A DNA stretch of 64,000 bases. Origin: Branchiostoma lanceolatum (taxonomy: Eukaryota > Chordata > Leptocardii > Amphioxiformes > Branchiostomatidae). How positions within the stretch are numbered: the first letter of the stretch is position 1; each line of letters opens with the position of its first letter. Shown in pieces: positions 23,047-33,517 of this stretch. A program made the translations under genes and the position numbers. The notes under the pieces were generated by a model. It worked only from the letters and a program-made list of their open reading frames with translations. It searched no databases and was not told the origin of the DNA. The stretch covers positions 3,735,383-3,799,382 of the forward strand of contig NC_089732.1 of assembly GCF_035083965.1 (NCBI RefSeq). Reading direction: 5' to 3'.

Positions 23047-25974
23047 CTACAGACTGAGAAGTTTTACATCATCTTGGTCAGTTGTTTGCCTTCTTGTAAC
23101 TACAGGCATGGAATCCGAACGCTCACTATAAAAACTCAGCTTTCTCAAGACCTCATCATTACTGCCAACGAATAGATTCTCTGTGTCCTCAATAGAGTCA
23201 ATATCTTCATACGTTGCTCTATCGGTTGGATTGATCAATTGTACGTCTTCCCGTTTCGTAACCTTCTTCCTCAGTTCTTTCAATTGGGGATTTCTTAGGA
23301 GGGTGTACGCTAGATGCCAGCGCCAACGTGGTTTGGTTTCATAGAGGGGTCTTTGAACAGTGACATAGGAACTGTATCTGCCGTTTCGCTTGGGTGTAGT
23401 GGTTGTGTCTAGCAGTAGCTGACAGAAGGAGAGAAGCACAGGGTGAGTGTGTGCCACCTCGATTCTAACCATGCTGAGGTAGAACAGGTAGCCGATGTCG
23501 CTCTGTTCGAACCCTTCCATCAGAACCGTTCTGTCGATACGAGAGAGCAGCAAGACGCCGAAGATGAGCGAAATGATCACCCGAGAGAAGCAGAAGAAGA
23601 ACCCAACGATGATGTTAAAGAAGAACATGAAATAAGCAAAGTTCTGATAAGCCTTGAAGTGTTCGAACGCTAGCGGTTGTTCTTCCTCGTCCTTCGACTT
23701 CTGTAGGAACACAAACTTACCTAGCAACCACTGGACTAAAAGTACTGCAATACTGACTACCATTGGTGGTAGGGACACCTCTAAACTAGATAAGACAAAG
23801 TCAGGATTTTTCACCAGGACGTAAAAGATGAGTATTAACACCATCAATATAACCTGTATGATAATGTACCCCCAGATCATGTAAGCTATCTGTGCTCCCG
23901 AATATTTCAGGCTCTGAAACACATGCCAACTACTGCTTTGTTTAAAATCAGGCAACCACTTATAATCGCCTTTATACAACCTCTGCATGTGTTTACGGTA
24001 ACAAGCCAAGATCCTCAAGAGGTACAGAAAGAGGATGAACCCCGTGAAGATGCCGGTGAAGTTCCAAGACGTGATGAAGACGTCCCAGAAGTCTCCGTCG
24101 ATGTCCACCACGACGGTGTGGTTGATGGTGGCGTTGACGAGGCTCCTGACGTCGTTCCAGAGCAAGTTGCCGAAGAACAGGTCGATGACCATGACCTCGT
24201 ACAGGCAGAGGAAGGTCACGACCACAGTAGTGATGACGCGGGCGGAGAACCGGAAGGCCGGGTCAGGACGGTACCTAAAAAAAACATATACCAAAAAATA
24301 TGAAAGGTGTTTGTAGTTACGTGCTTATGACGTAATCTACCGCCCGCCATCTTGGTAGGTTAAAGACCATTGCAAATTTATCATTTTAAAGGTCGGGCCG
24401 TATGTCACGTAATTATGACGCAATTTTTCCAATGTTGGGGGGCTGGAACAGATCTGACGGAAAAGACCCACAGTGTTTCCAGATGACCGACCGCCATCTT
24501 GGATCTGCCCATCCCACCAACATGGCGGCGCCAGTTTGACAATACTAGTTAGCCTTTTACAGCATTTCTAATCTGTGATTTACATGAGCATTCAATGTAA
24601 AGTTTGTTGAGTGTGTTTTATCGTGTCCACATCTTTCGCTATTTGACAGCAGTTTGCGTTGGCGTGCAGCGACCCGGTCACTTGTCAACCTAAGATGTAC
24701 TTTGCTCCCCACAGTCAAAATATATCACCTCAAATCAACATGCTTTTGTAAGCCTACGTGTTCCATTGATAGTATAGCTCCAGCGCTTAAGATGATAAAC
24801 GTCCGTTCTTTCCCACGGCGGTACTGACTCACAGACAAGACGCTCTAATTTTTTCAGGCATAAACCAAGATGTTTGTAAGACTAGAGATATTGACACAGC
24901 CTAGACACTAAGATTTACTCGTGAAAATGTTAACGTTATGAAATGTGAGTATTTACAAAGATGGACTAGACTACACTTGTTTTACGTGAAGCACCGAGAA
25001 ATACTGGTATTGGTAGGGTTGTTCAATTAAGTAAGAGTTATAAGTGACAAAGTGGGTGTGTACAAAGATGGTATTGTTTTTATGCAGACTCTAGAGTAAT
25101 TGGTACTTAACGAATAATTGGTACTTTACGAAAAATTCTATAAATGTGAAACGTACCAAATCTTGCGATACCATGGCAGTTCGGGGGTCTCCTGGGGTTT
25201 TCCGAGTAACCTCTTCACGTGCAGTGCGTGGTGGAAGTGCATGAGCTTCTTGTGTCGCTTTATACCCTGGATCCCCTGCTGTGGTCCTTTACGCAGGCGG
25301 ACTTGTTCCTCTATCGCCCCCTCGATCATTATAGCGAACTTGGCAACCAAGAGGAACAAGCATACCACTGTTGGTAGGCGGACGATAATGTTGAACACGT
25401 TCCCGTTTGTACCTAAGAACTGGAACGCGCCCTGTCCTATGGGCCCGGCACAGTTGACTTCGAACACGACTTTTACAGAAAACCACGTCGCGCTGTACAG
25501 AAAGCCGAGAATGGCGCCAACAAGCTTCACTTTGCACGACATACACGCGAAGAACGGGTAATAGTTAACGCCGAGTTCAAACACAGACACGATGGCGATT
25601 ATGAGTTGACTCCACAGCGGCCAGTCGTGTAGATACGGCAGGTAGTTGGAACTGTAGGCGTCGGTGAAGAGAGAAATACACGCCGTAGTGGTCACTCCGA
25701 ACGCCACGGCGTAGGACCAGCGGTTCGAATGGGTGTCGAAGAAATCGACAGGCACGGGAAGACTGAAGCGGAGTCGGCTGCATTTCGTGCCCGTTCTCTG
25801 CTGGTTCCGCCCTTCTATCCACGACAGTATCGAGATGATGACGACTGCTGGAATAAGCGAGAAGTGTTGGAAGAGGTCGTCCCGGATTAGACAATGATAT
25901 TCCGTACCGTTGGTCCCGTTTTGGCCGTACATGGTTGCGATATTTCCTCCTTGGCGCGGTCCCAACGCCTGCAT
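23047..25974 (-). CDS. STRA6-like retinoid (retinol) transport receptor
   Basis: Two coding exons, 25157-25974 and 23047-24274, join through a phase-2 GT-AG intron of 882 bases into a 681-residue protein, close to the 667 of human STRA6. The junction reads KIWYRPDPAFRFSARV. The C-terminal part KPRWRWHLAYTLLRNPQLKE matches the conserved family stretch, and the protein is a string of hydrophobic helices (for example SLIPAVVIISILSW near residue 40 and VILMVLILIFYVLV in exon 2). An N-terminal NGTNGT offers N-glycosylation sites. In vertebrates STRA6 sits in the plasma membrane, binds retinol-binding protein and calmodulin, and moves retinol into cells. The ligand partner in this animal cannot be read from sequence. 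The start MQALGPRQGG was chosen as the first Met; MYGQNG 14 residues later is an alternative. Vertebrate STRA6 has many introns, so two coding exons is unusual. Confidence 0.92.
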
Positions 25975-26935
25975 ATGCGAGTAGAGCTGGCTTGAGAGTA
26001 GCTATACTTCCAAACTTACGTGGGTTTCGGTGACAAATGATTACCTCACTCCCACAATCCTTTGCCCGCTGGTTGACGTTTTATGGCAGCAGATTTTGTC
26101 AGTTTAGGTTCTTCATAACTAGCGGGTTCGTCTCATATCGGAATCAAACACAACGTGGACGGAAAATCATAAGTCTGTGAATTAACCTACAGGTTGCGAA
26201 ACCGGCGACATATTATGTACTTTGAGATTACACATTAACTGCCGTACGTCCCGAGATAGCATGTAAAGTGTTGATGTTTAAAAGGGGTTCTAGAATTTAT
26301 CCTCGAATCCCTTTTTAACCGCAATGTGCATTGTACATTTTTCGGATGCTCATTTTGTTTGCCTGCAACTTTTAACGTGTCGGATCGGAGCAAATAATGA
26401 TTCTTTTTTAGAACAGGGTTATTTCATTCTGATGCTGTACATACATAACTTGGTTACTTAGTGGTTACTTAGTTGACAAAGTCTGGGCGATGGAACTCGT
26501 GATCCTGAAGTAACGCCGCCTTTAATCAACAACAGTACAGTACAGTACAGTACAGGGGGTATCTGAAGCACAGTCACGCGTAGTTTACGGGACCAGCTGA
26601 CCTACTGGTCTTACGTGCGTTGAACTGCTCACCTTTAATAATTTGCCCGGGCCTTAAAGGAGCCGGGCGACTAGAGACAAAGGAAAGTGCGGGATACTCT
26701 TAGTGATCTTCAAGCACAACAAACGTGTAATGAGCAATGTGGAATCTAACTTAGATCCAAGCAGATATCAAGAATGAATTATATAACATCCACTACCACA
26801 ATACCACCACGTTTACTGCAGTTAAGATGTTAGATATATGATCATATATGTCAAAACGTTTTCATGCCCTCGCATTTCTCGCAGAGAGAGAGGCAGATAT
26901 ATATATATGATGTGTTTGTTCGTGTCTATATGTGT

Positions 26936-26936
<1 letters not shown>

Positions 26937-27017
<81 letters not shown>
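26937..27017. repeat. (GT)n microsatellite
   Basis: About 80 bases of nearly pure GT with two TA interruptions. Any long frame read through it is an artefact. Confidence 0.95.
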
Positions 27018-27020
<3 letters not shown>

Positions 27021-27087
27021 GGTGATCGTGTGTGTGTGAGCGTGTGTGCGGTGTGCCGCGGTGCATAATATATGTGTGGGTGGGCGG

Positions 27088-27147
27088 AGGTGCGGCCCCC
27101 TGGCCGCCCGGCATGTGTGACTCCGCCTCTACTTTACGCGGGTAAAT
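27088..27147 (+). repeat. GC-rich 58-bp block, copy 1 of a direct pair
   Basis: This block and 27486-27543 share CCTGGCCGCCCGGCATGTG and CCGCCTCTACTTTACGCGGG with only a few differences, 398 bases apart. Both are followed by a GTAAAT/GTAAGT donor-like sequence. They stand out from the AT-rich surroundings. They could be duplicated non-coding first exons or a small repeat. Confidence 0.6.
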
Positions 27148-27485
27148 GGGACGTTATTTGTCAGAAAACTAAAAGTAGACTGGCAAATGTATACTTTTTT
27201 GAAGAAGCACCCCTCTATGCAATGGTTTCACCCATATCCCATCATTCGTAGCGAAGCCCGAAAGTATCAACATCGCAGCGGCGCCGTTTCTGATTTGCAA
27301 CATTAACAGTTCGCATATTTTTCTCACGTTCTTCTACAACACGGACAAACGTTCCTGTCCCGTGGTTGCATTTTACCAGGCCTTATAAAGAACATATACA
27401 CGTATTGCGTACAGCAGAGTCTACTAGTAGGTTTTCCTTCGGACAGACTGTGATTTTACCGGAGCGAGTTCGGTCATCGCAGCGC

Positions 27486-27543
27486 AGGTGCGACCCCCCT
27501 GGCCGCCCGGCATGTGTGAGTCCGCCTCTACTTTACGCGGGTA
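27486..27543 (+). repeat. GC-rich 58-bp block, copy 2 of a direct pair
   Basis: Partner of 27088-27147; here the block ends CGCGG followed by GTAAGT, a near-perfect splice donor. Confidence 0.6.
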
Positions 27544-27679
27544 AGTTGAAACAATAAATTCTTTTTCGTTGAGGCAGTATCAATAAACGCTTGATTATCA
27601 AGCATATCTGTACCTATGTTTACAGTTATTAAGAAGCGAGAAGAGGCCAAATTCACGTAATCATCAGACTAGTGCTAGC

Positions 27680-27792
27680 TTATCATTGTATATATATATA
27701 TATATTTGTAAACTGTGACGTTTTCTGTTGTGACCTGTACTGAACCCAGTGGGTATGTGTGTACAATAAAGGTATTCATTCATTCATTCATT
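27680..27792 (+). mobile_element. Probable LINE 3' tail with (ATTC)n
   Basis: GTACAATAAAGGTATTC followed by four ATTC units is a typical 3' end of L2/CR1-type LINEs. The preceding 100 bases hold no frame, so this is a strongly truncated copy. Confidence 0.45.
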
Positions 27793-29303
27793 ATAAAATG
27801 ATAGACGCTTCGTGACAAATACAAACTGAACAGTAACATATGTTTCTTGCGAACATTGTAAAATCTTCGCAAGCGTATTATTGAAATCTTTTTGTTTTGA
27901 ATGAAGTTTCGTATCATATGATCGTATGGCTTTGATAGTACGTTGTTAATCTTAATGCCATTTAAAACGTTATGTAATGATGAGGTATATAAAAGACGGA
28001 TCATCAGTTGTTCTTTAGGCCATTTTATCACGTAGAATTCTGTCTAGAAAAACATAGATTGTATGTCCATACTGTCTGAGCCTGTGATTTTTAGAACGAT
28101 CAAATTTCTAGAAGCCTTTAGCGTCCAAATAGTAAGGCAGAGCCATACATTTCTCTGCGCCAAGGCAGGCTTTAGGTTCTGTTTTTGGCATAACGTGGTG
28201 TAATTAAATCTAGATACACGTTGTACCTGTTACCGTGTTGTGTAATAACGTTTACAACAAAAAGTCTGATCTTAACTGCTTTTGCATTGTTGTTTTCGAA
28301 AAGAAACCAGTTGGAATGAAAACAGCCGGAAGTTGTAGAACGATGTCGGACTTTGTTAAGATTCAATCAAAGCACTCTTTAGCAAAGTATTGTACCCGAT
28401 AAGCTAAGGTAATATGTGTAGCTTTCTGAACTCAGACAATTCCCAAGTCGCCACACTAGTACGTCTGTACTTTGGCGTGAGAATGTTCTGCCTGTGGTAT
28501 TGCGTTTCATATTCGATACAACACGGATGTGCTTCGTTTTACGAAAAACGTTGTTACGGTATGCTTCTGTGTGTATTCTGATGTACATTTGTGATTTCTA
28601 GGAATTGATATTGACAAGATAAAGATTACGTGGAACTGTTTGTTTTGGTACAACCGGTCCTAATTCCACTGTGATATATGAATGCAAAATAAAGCTAGCA
28701 AACTGTGTCCACCATCAGCTCAGCTGATATGACATATGATATGATTTGTTTTCGTGGGAAGCTGCCGTGCAGAATATTCCATTCCAAACTTTATGGAGGG
28801 GGAACTAAACATTAAGTGAAACCTTGCACACACACACACATAAACAGAGACAGACAAACACACACACAAACATACGCAAACATCTCTCTATACCCTTCCA
28901 ATAGCATCTCAGGTTTGTGCCAGGATCAGTCTAAAATGCACATTACTTTTTGATTGATATACTTCTTTTTTTCTACACAGCATGCATGTATCACATGTAT
29001 ACGCGTTGTCATAACAACGATGTTGTTGTCCCCACGCTACCCATAATGCCTCACACTCCCCAGCATGCGATGGGATCTGTGAAAAGATCTATACAATCTT
29101 TTCTCCCAACATCTTTTTGGAAATAAAAAGCCGTTCTTGTTACACAATATTTGTCAGCCAGATTATCAAACTTTAAACTTTCATATTACCGACTCCTAAC
29201 AAATATCATGAGGATTCAGCCACAGCTTCTGGAGTCACTAAGCTTTCCACAAACACAGACAAACCAACGGTATCAAAGAACATGACTGTCTTGGTGAGGG
29301 TAC

Positions 29304-29567
29304 TGAAGCCCCCCCCCCCCCCTCACTGAACCCGCGGCACGCTGGCGGCGTAGCTGTGTCCTAAACTGGTTGTGTTACCCTTGACTTTATCGATCATGGG
29401 AATACCATTCAAAACGTACAAGTATGACCAAAAAGACAACACAACGCACAAAGCTTCAAATGATTCGTTTCAGTCGATGAAATTCGTTGAGTGCTTTGTC
29501 AAGTCGATCGGCCGCAGCGACCCGCCAGTGTGCCGCGGGTCCAGCGAGAGGGGGGGGGGGGCTTGAA
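29304..29567. mobile_element. Short element with C-tract/G-tract inverted ends
   Basis: The left end TGAAGCCCCC...CTCACTG followed by ACCCGCGGCAC is mirrored at the right by GTGCCGCGGGTCCAGCGAGAG and a G-tract ending GCTTGAACC. Arms are about 55 bp with some mismatches and total length is about 264 bp. No coding capacity. Family unknown. Confidence 0.55.
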
Positions 29568-29573
29568 CCTTAA

Positions 29574-29808
29574 GCCCCTGTCACACTAGTGCGTATCAAC
29601 ACAAGCCTGTATGAGTTGCGTATTAACATGTTTTTGATCAAGATTAAGTTTTCAGCCCAAGAAGTCATTTCCTTGGTTCGATAACTATGCTGCACAACGG
29701 TGGGTCAAAGTAGAAAACAACTTTCCCCCGCAAACCTTACTTAAACCAAAGAAATGTTAATGCGCAACTCAAGTGCACTTGAATATACGCACAAGTGTTA
29801 CAGGGCCC
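29574..29808. mobile_element. MITE, GGGCCCTGTCACAC family, copy 1
   Basis: Left end GCCCCTGTCACACTAGTGCG and right end, reverse complemented, GGGCCCTGTAACACTTGTGC. TTAA flanks both sides (29570-29573 and 29809-29812), which suggests a TTAA or TTA target duplication (piggyBac- or Harbinger-like). It ends about 30 bases before the first recognised exon of the bHLH gene. Two related ends meet head to head at about 51280. Confidence 0.65.
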
Positions 29809-29841
29809 TTAAGGCTAATCCCCGTGCTTGTCCCGTGCCAG

Positions 29842-30934
29842 CAGCGGCCGGCCGAAGCGGACGTGCGCTCGGGGGAAGACGTACGTGGACCCGACGGATG
29901 CCGAGGAGGCTCACGAGGAGCGGCGGCTGACGGCGAACCTGAAGGAGCGGCATCGCGTGCAGGTCGTCAACAGGGCGTACGCCAACCTCATGGAGAAGCT
30001 GCCGCCGCCGCTCATGCACGCCATGTTCACAGGTTCTGTCATTCCTTCGTTCATTCTTCTTCTCATCCATTCATTAATGCACGCCATGTTCACAGGTTCT
30101 GTCATTCATCCATTCATCCATCCATTCATTCATTCATTCATTCTTGGCTTTTAGTACACCGTTTGTTCATTTATTATTTGATCATTCTTGTTGGCCTGAT
30201 TGAATCGCGCTTATAGTAGCCACCCGTAACCGGTCAGCCCCTAGCAGGTAGAGGCCATCAAAGACAGCTGGAGTTTGCGTTGTATATACTAATTATTGGT
30301 CAAATGATCCATCCCTCAATTCATTCGTTCATTCACCCATTCTTTCGTTCATTTGCTCGTTCATTCATTCATTCGTATTCATTCACAGGAAAGAAGATGG
30401 TGACGAAAGTGGACATCCTGAATGCCGCTGGTCATTACATCCACAACCTGCAGGTCATCATGACCAGGTTACACCAGGTCCCAGAGGGTGGAGGTGAAAG
30501 TTCAGGTCAGAGGTTATGGTTAGGTTACACCAGGTCGGGGGTGATGGTTCAGGTCAGGGGTCACTGGAATGTGAGGTGCAACTATCATACAACAATGAAA
30601 AAGTTAGCCAAAGAAATGTGGAATTCCCATGCTAGGTTTTGTATTTTTGTAATATGGACATGGGAGTCAATGCCCACCTAAAACCTCGTAATGAATTCTA
30701 TTGACAATATCTTTTCTCTGACAAACAGCTCTTGATAAGAAGGAAGCTGCTAAGAGGCTCAAAACCTAACCTTCTATCTTCCTCCCAGACCACCAGAGTG
30801 ACTCCAGTCCCGGCACCAGTGACCAGTCCGCTCCCTCCGGTGACGAAACCCTCCTGAGCGTGTTTGAAAACCTGACCAAGGCTGACGACACGACCGCAGC
30901 TGAAAACGGCGAAGACTCGGCAATAACCGACTAG
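29842..30934 (+). CDS. bHLH transcription factor 1 (first exon not found)
   Basis: Three exons, 29842-30032, 30389-30493 and 30789-30934, link in phase 1. The joined frame holds a basic helix-loop-helix domain: basic region and helix 1 ANLKERHRVQVVNRAYANLM, a short loop, and helix 2 KVDILNAAGHYIHNLQVIM, with the glutamate and arginine that E-box binders use. An acidic serine-rich tail follows (SDSSPGTSDQSAPSGDE, ending ENGEDSAITD). Proteins of this class dimerise and bind DNA in the nucleus. No ATG precedes the basic region in this frame; the first visible exon begins after an acceptor-like GTGCCAG at 29835-29841, so an upstream exon must carry the start, or the gene is incomplete. The exon 1 donor is duplicated (see 30014-30107). 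I cannot place it in a named bHLH family. Confidence 0.75.
30014..30107 (+). repeat. In-frame 63-bp duplication of an exon end and its splice donor
   Basis: ATGCACGCCATGTTCACAGG plus TTCTGTCATTC occurs at 30014-30044 and 30077-30107, offset by 63 bases. Each copy contains the same exon end followed by GTTCTG, so the bHLH exon has two equivalent donors (after 30032 or 30095). The frame stays open through both. Use of the second would add 21 residues to the loop. Confidence 0.8.
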
Positions 30935-32591
30935 CTGGATGCGATAGCCACACAACTTTAGCTTTGTTTCAACACCTTACCAAGTACGGTGTTAAAAAAG
31001 GAACCGAGTGAAGACTCGGCCGACTAAACACACTCTCCAAGCAGAACTTCGGCTCCGGCTGGTTTGTAACGTGTTTTTTAGGAGTTTTTGTCGGGCCTTC
31101 TATTTTGTCGCGTTGTTCGGCTTGGCGACATAAAGGAAACGGGACAAAATAGAAAGCCTGACAAAAACGCACGTTAAAAGACAGCCGAAGCCGAACCTCT
31201 GCTTGGAGAGCTTAGTGTCCTGTCCTGTAAGTGCCATAGGTTTGTACTAGAATAATTTTCGGTAGTTTTGTTCGAAGATGTTTGTTGAATACGGTAGTGG
31301 CAAATACTGCATTTCTAGATCTATAGCGTGTTACTGTTCTTTTGCCATGTTACAACCATGTTAAAATCATGACGAAACAAATAGAAGAAGAAAGTATCAT
31401 CTAGTAGTTAGATTTGTTATCTAGAAGTAAAAAAGACTTAGATGGCAGTTGAATGTCGGCAACTGGATACAAGTACAGCAACGATCAGGGAAACAATCGT
31501 TTAAATTCCACACTGTTTATTAGAAGCGTTAAAGAGATGCACTTTTAGATATCACCCTAGAAATAATGTTCGGTGCACAGACACACACACACATACTTGC
31601 TGAAACTTTAGGGAATGTATCTGAATGCAGATAGGGCACCAATAAAGGAAACAGTTGTTTAAATTGCACTCTAGTTGTACTAGATACGTTACAAATTTTA
31701 GATACGTTAAAGAGGTTACTGATAGGCATATTTAGGGCTCATTCTTTAAAGACACTTTTTGAGACTGTAGAGCTACACAAATGTTCTTGAATCATATAAT
31801 CATGTTGTATACAATAAAGTTTACGTTCCATTGGTCGCCGGCTATGAGTCCTATTTGGCACGTCAGCCACAAACTAATTCTAATCGGAAAACTGAGGTAC
31901 ACCGGCTCTAGCGTAATGCTACCGGTTACCAGTGCGCGCGAGGTTTGTTTTCACCAGCTCTGGTACAGTACTTATGTTTCACGCTATGTGGCGCTTTTAC
32001 AATACTTACACCACGCCAATGTATGCTGTGGAGTAATATGCAGACACACATTTCAAGTATAACTACACCTTTGAAGGGTTTGTCAAATAACAAGAAACTT
32101 TCTCGAGACGGCGCTTGGGTTAATTAGGGGTGGTTGAACTCACTCGCCAGTCGGGCAGGCTGAGTTCGGCCGAGGTCTGTGTCAGCTTCGCTGGGGGCGA
32201 GCTTCGGTCGCAGCTGTGAAGACAGGGATTCAACAATGTCACAAGTCAGCGGAAATGCTTATAAGTTCAATGCATTAAATGATAATTTTTTCTCCCCATT
32301 TAAATCTGCAAATATGTCAAGACTAGAATTTTGCCCTATGAAAATTTCTCGGTGTTGCGTTTGCTCATTAATAACGTTGAATCTATACTGTAGCAAACTT
32401 TATTGACACATCAAAATTACAGGCGCAGAGACTTCCGTACGGACTTCTACAAGTCTAAATTCATAAAGTACATAACAATGATTTTGGAATAGCAATCACA
32501 ATGTATATGAATATGTCACTATATCATGTATATGGGATGCATATACCCTTTCTACTAGTCTCTAAGATCTTTAAAGTCTCCCTACACACTG
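30935..32591. other. Spacer between convergent bHLH genes
   Basis: It holds the 3' flanks of both bHLH genes and the MITE at 31033-31210. The rest is AT-rich with no supported coding segment. Confidence 0.5.
31033..31210. mobile_element. MITE, CTCTCCAAGCAGA family, copy 2
   Basis: Ends CTCTCCAAGCAGAACTTCGG and the reverse complement, with inner arms GGCCTTCTATTTTGTC against GACAAAATAGAAAGCC. Same family as 18540-18726 and 63590-63780. Flanking TA is not preserved here. Confidence 0.85.
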
Positions 32592-33517
32592 TTAGGATTC
32601 ACGGTCTACTCTAAGAATATAATCGAGTTGCACTGACGCAAAATACTGTGTTGACTCCAGCCCGTGGTTGTCACACAGCCCTGACAGACTGACTAAGTCC
32701 CCGCCATGCGTCCTGCCCTCCTTTAACACCGCCTCACTGACGTCTGTTCGGAGAGTCTCCTGCATGTGGCGGATGTACCCAACCGCCGCGCGAAGGATCC
32801 CAACCTTACACGGGGAAGAAACACAAATGTACAGAGAGTTTACGCGATTTCATAGCAATGGCATATCTCTGTCTTTACATAGCCAGTATAACCGCCCTTC
32901 GGCGTAACACGCCAGCTTCGCAGGCACGCGACGCGGCAACAGCTGGTTATATTACACTGAACGGCCTTCACAGCATAATCAGAACAAAAGATTCTGAGAA
33001 CAGAAAGTTCCGAAGAGAACCGTTAATTAGCCTCAAAATTTAACGATTTCTTAAACGAGTCAAGACCACAACAATCTACCGATATCATAGCAATCCATCC
33101 ATAGCTTCTCCGAGTTGTGTTTTCGGCCACACACGCGTGCTACTGAAAACATATTAAACCTCCCCTAGTGTGAAGGTAACGATGATAAACGAACTTTCAG
33201 ACGTAATAACAGCTAGAGAATATATGATAGGTCTTAAACTTGTACAGGAACAGGTACAAGACGTAGAAATGCAGATGCCGATATAGACACAGGTACAGGT
33301 ATGGATATAGACGCGGCTTCAGATATACCTTGGTAAGCCTGTCGTGTCCGCGGCCCCGGTTGGGAAAGGGGAGCTCCCGTACCGAGGGCACGAGCTGCTT
33401 CAGGCGGGACAGGGCGTCGTTCAGCTCCGCCACGCGCTGCCGCTCCCTCCGGCGCTTGTAGGTCTTGTTGGACCACCCCAGCAGTTGGCCCTCACCGTAG
33501 TACGAATGTTGCGGCAT
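32592..33517 (-). CDS. bHLH transcription factor 2
   Basis: Two exons, 33329-33517 and 32592-32804, join in phase 0 into a complete 133-residue protein starting MPQHSYYGEGQLLGW. Residues 18-87 form a basic helix-loop-helix domain: basic part KRRRERQRVAELND, helix 1 LSRLKQLVPS, a rather long loop (RELPFPNRGRGHDRL), and helix 2 TKVGILRAAVGYIRHMQETL. The intron lies just before helix 2, as in many bHLH genes. The ERxR pattern of the basic region predicts E-box binding and dimerisation in the nucleus. A TATA-like TTTATTTAAA lies about 85 bases upstream of the ATG on this strand (33601-33612). The gene converges with the other bHLH gene 1.7 kb away. The family is not recognised; the small size and nearly bare domain resemble orphan bHLH genes of invertebrate chordates. 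Confidence 0.85.

Larger units (their letters stand above)
25975..29303. other. Spacer 5' of the STRA6-like gene
   Basis: No supportable exon. It holds the presumed STRA6 promoter next to 25975, a GT microsatellite at 26937-27017, a duplicated GC-rich exon-like block (27088-27147 and 27486-27543), and a LINE-like tail ending in (ATTC)n at about 27790. 27800-29300 is AT-rich with no recognised content. Confidence 0.5.

Noticed and set aside
23443-24316. Plus-strand frames of 76-126 residues
   Set aside because: Antisense to STRA6-like exon 2; acidic or basic low-complexity reading without family match.
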